A stretch of 46,229 bases of DNA, from the NCBI GenBank assembly GCA_003641745.1, contig QNAI01000012.1, positions 1 to 46,229 of the forward strand, given 5' to 3'. The stretch comes from Verrucomicrobiota bacterium. Lineage in GTDB: Bacteria; Verrucomicrobiota; Verrucomicrobiia; Opitutales; Opitutaceae. The translations under genes and the position numbers were made by a program. Below, piece after piece: positions 43,026 through 46,229 of this stretch (positions are counted from its first letter, which is position 1; each line of letters begins with the position of its first letter). Under the pieces are notes generated by a model. The model saw nothing but the letters and a program-made list of their open reading frames with translations, searched no databases and was not told the origin of the DNA.

Positions 43026-44537
43026 ATGAGTGCCCCATCCCGGAAATTCATCCTGGCTCTCGACCAGGGAACCACGAGTTCACGCAGCATCCTCTTTGAC
43101 CACACCGGGAAGATCCACGCGAGTGCCTCAAGGGAGTTCGAGCAGCACTTCCCGAAACCCGGTTGGGTGGAACATGACCCCATGGATATCTGGTCGACCC
43201 AGATAGCGACCGCAGAAGAGGTCCTGAACAAGTCTGGATTGACCTCGACCGATCTCGCTGCGATCGGCATCACCAACCAGAGGGAAACGACTTTTGTCTG
43301 GGAACGTGCAACCGGCACTCCAATTTATCCGGCGATCGTCTGGCAGGACCGACGGACGGCCGTGCTCTGTCAGCGGCTGTGGCGTGAAGGGGCCGACCCC
43401 GTGGTGACCGAAAAGACCGGTCTCCGGCTGGATCCCTATTTTTCGGCCACCAAGGTTCATTGGATCCTTGAAAACGTCGAGGGTGCCCGGAGCAGAGCGG
43501 AGGCCGGGGAACTGGCATTCGGGACGGTTGACTCCTGGTTGATCTGGCAGCTGACCGAGGGGCGCTTGCATGCCACTGACCCCAGCAATGCCTCCCGGAC
43601 CCTGTTGTTCAACCTGGCCCGGGGTGACTGGGACGATGAGCTGTTGGAACTCTTCGATATTCCGCGATCCATGATGCCTGAGATCAGAGATTCCAGCGGC
43701 ACGCTCGGTGAGGGTTCGGGGAATGCCTTACTGGCCGGCGTGCCGATTGCCGGAGTCGCCGGGGATCAACAGGCCGCGCTTTTCGGTCAGGCCTGTTTCA
43801 AGCCTGGAATGGCCAAGAATACCTATGGAACAGGCTGTTTCCTTCTGATGCAGACCGGCGAGGAACGCCTTACTTCAACCAACAATCTGCTCACGACGGT
43901 CGCGTGGCGAATCGGCGGAGAGACAGAATACGCTCTGGAGGGTTCGATTTTCGTGGCCGGAGCCCTCATTCAGTGGCTCAGGGATGAGTTGGGGGTGATT
44001 GAGAGCGCATCCGAGTGCGACCGGTTGGCCGCCGAAGTGGGGGACTCCGGAGGGGTTGTGATCGTCCCGGCCTTCACCGGTCTTGGCGCACCCTATTGGG
44101 ACCCCCATGCGCGGGGTACTATTCAGGGGATTACCCGTGGAACCACCCGGGCCCACCTCTGTCGCGCCGCTCTTGAGGCCATCGCTTATCAGACGGCCGA
44201 TCTGGTTGCGTGCATGGAACGGGATTCCGGGCGATCAATCTCTGAAATGCGGGTGGACGGTGGTGTCGCCCGCAGTGATCTGATGCTCCAGTTTCAGAGT
44301 GATCTGCTGGGCATCTCCGTCGTCCGTCCGACGAGCATAGAGACGACAGCTCTGGGTGCCGCCTATCTGGCCGGGCTCGGGGTCGGTTTCTGGGAGAATC
44401 GCGAAGCGATCACCGAGCGCTGGTCGACCGATGCAGCCTTTTCACCCCGTGTGGAAACGTCCCGAAAAGACCTTGGTCAGATGCGGTGGAAACGCGCGGT
44501 GGAGCGGTCTCTCGAATGGGCCGAGGGGGACGATTGA
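43026..44537 (+). CDS. glpK: Glycerol kinase
   Basis: A 503-residue FGGY kinase that phosphorylates glycerol to sn-glycerol 3-phosphate. It has the start [16 protein letters not shown], the glycerol-binding residues around [11 protein letters not shown] and WQDRR, the [16 protein letters not shown] motif, [25 protein letters not shown] and [17 protein letters not shown]. Length and motifs are those of GlpK rather than xylulokinase. ATG 43026 is chosen; the frame open from 42939 is not supported. No glpF or glpD is nearby. It converges with a methyltransferase gene at a gap of 3 bases. Confidence 0.97.
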   Translation: MSAPSRKFILALDQGTTSSRSILFDHTGKIHASASREFEQHFPKPGWVEHDPMDIWSTQIATAEEVLNKSGLTSTDLAAIGITNQRETTFVWERATGTPIYPAIVWQDRRTAVLCQRLWREGADPVVTEKTGLRLDPYFSATKVHWILENVEGARSRAEAGELAFGTVDSWLIWQLTEGRLHATDPSNASRTLLFNLARGDWDDELLELFDIPRSMMPEIRDSSGTLGEGSGNALLAGVPIAGVAGDQQAALFGQACFKPGMAKNTYGTGCFLLMQTGEERLTSTNNLLTTVAWRIGGETEYALEGSIFVAGALIQWLRDELGVIESASECDRLAAEVGDSGGVVIVPAFTGLGAPYWDPHARGTIQGITRGTTRAHLCRAALEAIAYQTADLVACMERDSGRSISEMRVDGGVARSDLMLQFQSDLLGISVVRPTSIETTALGAAYLAGLGVGFWENREAITERWSTDAAFSPRVETSRKDLGQMRWKRAVERSLEWAEGDD

Positions 44538-44540
44538 CCT

Positions 44541-45194
44541 CTACCGTTCCCAGACTGCCGATTCGATCGTTCCGAAAAGATACAGGCGTTGGGCGGATCG
44601 GTGCCATCCATTCCGTCGCATCATTTCATGCATCGGCGGGAGACACCTCGCCCTGATGCCTGTACGCCACCTGAAAAACCTGAACAACAGGCCCTGGTAA
44701 GTCCGGGCAAACATCGCCGGCCATCGATCTTCGGGTTGGACGAAATCGGTCCAGAGCCACAGACAGCCGGGGCGGGCGGACGGTCCCAGTCTCCGGATCA
44801 GTCGATCGGCGTCCTTGCCGGTAAAGCAGTCGAGGAAGAAAAGGGTCACCATCGCATCGAAGGCGCCGGTCTCCCAGATGGTCTCGAGAGCGTCCCGGCA
44901 TTGCCAGTCGATATTGTAGTTATGTTCCGGGTACGTCGCTTCAATCCGCCCTCGCGCCCGATCAGTCATGCCCCGGCTGGCGTCGATGCAGGTGATCCGG
45001 GCTTGGCCGTTCACGCACAGCAGGGACTCGAGGAATCGCCCGTCGCCTTCGCCCAGGATGAGGATCGTTTCAAGGCCGGCCAATCGGTTGACAAAAGCGA
45101 CACGCGCCTGCTGAAGGCGGGGGCCGAATGCAAGGTGTTCGAGCAGGGCGTAATGCCGGGCCAGGGAGCAGAATGTAGGTTGAGTCCGGGGCAT
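44541..45194 (-). CDS. SAM-dependent class I methyltransferase
   Basis: A 217-residue protein with a Rossmann-type methyltransferase core. Motif I is ILILGEGDGRF (near 44-54), the next acidic strand is ITCIDASRGM, and motif IV is FDAMVTLFFLDCF. The C-terminal half has the segment HEMMRRNGWHR. The substrate is unknown. It follows the UbiA-like gene by 25 bases on the same strand, which suggests modification of an isoprenoid quinone or another prenylated ring compound (inference). Confidence 0.8.
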   Translation of the reverse strand: MPRTQPTFCSLARHYALLEHLAFGPRLQQARVAFVNRLAGLETILILGEGDGRFLESLLCVNGQARITCIDASRGMTDRARGRIEATYPEHNYNIDWQCRDALETIWETGAFDAMVTLFFLDCFTGKDADRLIRRLGPSARPGCLWLWTDFVQPEDRWPAMFARTYQGLLFRFFRWRTGIRARCLPPMHEMMRRNGWHRSAQRLYLFGTIESAVWER

Positions 45195-45219
45195 TAATGG
45201 GCACTGCGGTCAGTTCAGA

Positions 45220-46104
45220 TTACACGAGAAGAACGAGCCACGGAGTCATCAGGGCGATGTCGGCCATCGATCGCAGGTTGGCCAGGTTCCAGCGACTTTG
45301 GGTGAGATCCAGGAGCAGCAGCAGCAGCGAACTGAGCCCGGCCGCCAGCCAGACCAGTCGGAACTCGCTCGCGTACAGTCCGGTCGCTGCGAACGCCGAG
45401 ATCCCGACCGAAAGCGCAAGGAGCATCCGGGTGAATCCCATGCTGGAAGGGATCCGGTCGGCCATCGACCCGAATCCCTGCCCGAGATCGGCTTCGGACT
45501 CCCACTCGCCGATCAGGGCGCAGTTCGCAAAAAACAGCAGGGCGATCGCGGCCAGGGCGGGAATGGGAATTCCTGCCGACGGAAGAAACAGGAGCATGCC
45601 CGAGACGAGAATCAGGGCCGTGGCGATCTCCTTGGGTACGGACCGACGCAACCACCGAGGGCCGAGGTGAATGGCACCAAAATAGACCAGGACAACGGCC
45701 AGCAGGACCGAGCCCCTTCGGAGAAGTTCCGGAGGCAGGCGGTTGACCGCATAGATGACGGTCACGATCAGGACAATGCTCCAGATGATTCCGATTGTTG
45801 TCCGGTTGGCCAGGACGTAGCGGTGTCGAAAGGAATTGGTGTCCGCTTTCTTCAGTCTCCATCCATCGAACCACCGGTCCGCCATATAGGCCAGCCAGAC
45901 GGAGAAGCCGAGGACGGTCCCTTCGGAAAGAGGCCTGACGGCATGCCCCTCGGAGGCCAGGAGCCAAAGCCATCCCACGCAGACCAGGGGTGCGTCCACA
46001 GCGGCGGCCGAAACCCAGGCCAGTGGCCACGGAGACGGTTTGGATGGCTCACCCTTCGCCGGGTGCGACACAAGAGGTTCCCTGATGACGGTTTCGGGTG
46101 GCAC
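45220..46104 (-). CDS. Polytopic membrane protein, UbiA-prenyltransferase-like
   Basis: A 294-residue protein with about eight hydrophobic segments. In the first cytoplasmic loop YMADRWFDG (Asp76 and Asp80) recalls the first Asp-rich motif of UbiA prenyltransferases, and GEWESEADLG recalls the second in degraded form. It may attach an isoprenoid chain to a ring compound, but the motifs are not canonical (glutamates replace some aspartates). It starts with GTG 46104. It probably forms an operon with the methyltransferase. Confidence 0.5.
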   Translation of the reverse strand: MPPETVIREPLVSHPAKGEPSKPSPWPLAWVSAAAVDAPLVCVGWLWLLASEGHAVRPLSEGTVLGFSVWLAYMADRWFDGWRLKKADTNSFRHRYVLANRTTIGIIWSIVLIVTVIYAVNRLPPELLRRGSVLLAVVLVYFGAIHLGPRWLRRSVPKEIATALILVSGMLLFLPSAGIPIPALAAIALLFFANCALIGEWESEADLGQGFGSMADRIPSSMGFTRMLLALSVGISAFAATGLYASEFRLVWLAAGLSSLLLLLLDLTQSRWNLANLRSMADIALMTPWLVLLV

Positions 46105-46119
46105 TTCTTCAGGTTGGGG

Positions 46120-46229
46120 CTAGTGGAGTTTCCAATAAGTTTTTTCACTTCTGCCACAGCGAAATCGATGCGCCACCAAGGCGGCGCGGCCAAGCATGGG
46201 CCGTAGGCCCCTGTTGGTCGCGCGAACGC
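46120..46229. repeat. Repeat fragment at the window edge
   Basis: CTAGTGGAGTTTCCAATAAG starts at 46120 and resembles the left end of the element at 5457 (CTAGTGGATGTCCCAATGAG). A GC-rich part with GGGCCGTAGGCCC follows. The element continues beyond the window, so its extent is unknown. Confidence 0.4.

Overview
The window looks like chromosomal DNA of a free-living, GC-rich Gram-negative bacterium. It is most likely a member of Verrucomicrobiota, class Opitutae (Opitutales-like). That placement is inference. It rests on a delta-60-repeat surface protein with a duplicated C-terminal domain, a GxxExxY gene, a lysine/alanine-rich histone-H1-like protein, an RNase HIII gene next to an RNase HII gene, an E. 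coli-type isocitrate dehydrogenase, and a dense load of short CACGGAG-type and GGGGTCA-type intergenic repeats. No rRNA, tRNA, CRISPR array, phage or transposase gene was found.

Layout. 0-5.5 kb: secreted delta-60 repeat protein, a repeat-rich gap, a Nudix hydrolase, a YbaY/YscW-like lipoprotein and a two-gene toxin-antitoxin-like pair whose first gene carries a stop codon. 5.6-9.4 kb: ffh (minus strand) and a GT-C-like membrane protein. 9.6-15.8 kb: a plus-strand run of AsnC-type regulator, aminotransferase, der, a GxxExxY cassette, fmt, a LysM protein and parB. 16-19.7 kb: two tandem SulP transporters (minus). 19.8-22.3 kb: secG, a LolA-like protein and an orphan MalK/UgpC ATPase (minus). 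22.7-27.9 kb: a two-RHH/H1-like DNA-binding protein, an aspartate aminotransferase, icd and a xylulokinase. 28-31.6 kb: dnaE (minus). 31.9-37.9 kb: a large secreted CBM9/beta-helix protein, a membrane protein and a pentameric ligand-gated ion channel homologue. 37.9-46.1 kb: rpsU, a TIM-barrel isomerase, mutY (minus), rnhC-rnhB, an ExoD-like protein, glpK and a minus-strand pair of UbiA-like membrane protein plus methyltransferase.

Most genes are housekeeping functions: translation and export (ffh, secG, fmt, der, rpsU), DNA maintenance (dnaE, mutY, rnhB, rnhC, parB) and central or sugar metabolism (icd, two aminotransferases, xylB, glpK). The unusual content lies between and beside them. (1) A GxxExxY nuclease-like gene is framed by near-perfect 30-bp inverted repeats whose inner end supplies the start codon, inserted between der and fmt; gene-less copies of the same repeat lie at 3.3-3.7 kb. 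(2) A family of GGGGTCA...TGACCCC hairpins with a conserved TGGC loop occurs several times without any transposase. (3) A second hairpin family is shared by the upstream regions of dnaE and the orphan ABC ATPase. (4) An 81-codon toxin-like reading frame is interrupted once by TGA and overlaps an intact DUF2283 gene. (5) A protein appears to join two ribbon-helix-helix units to a histone-H1-like tail. The best candidate for an undescribed system is the repeat-bounded GxxExxY cassette.
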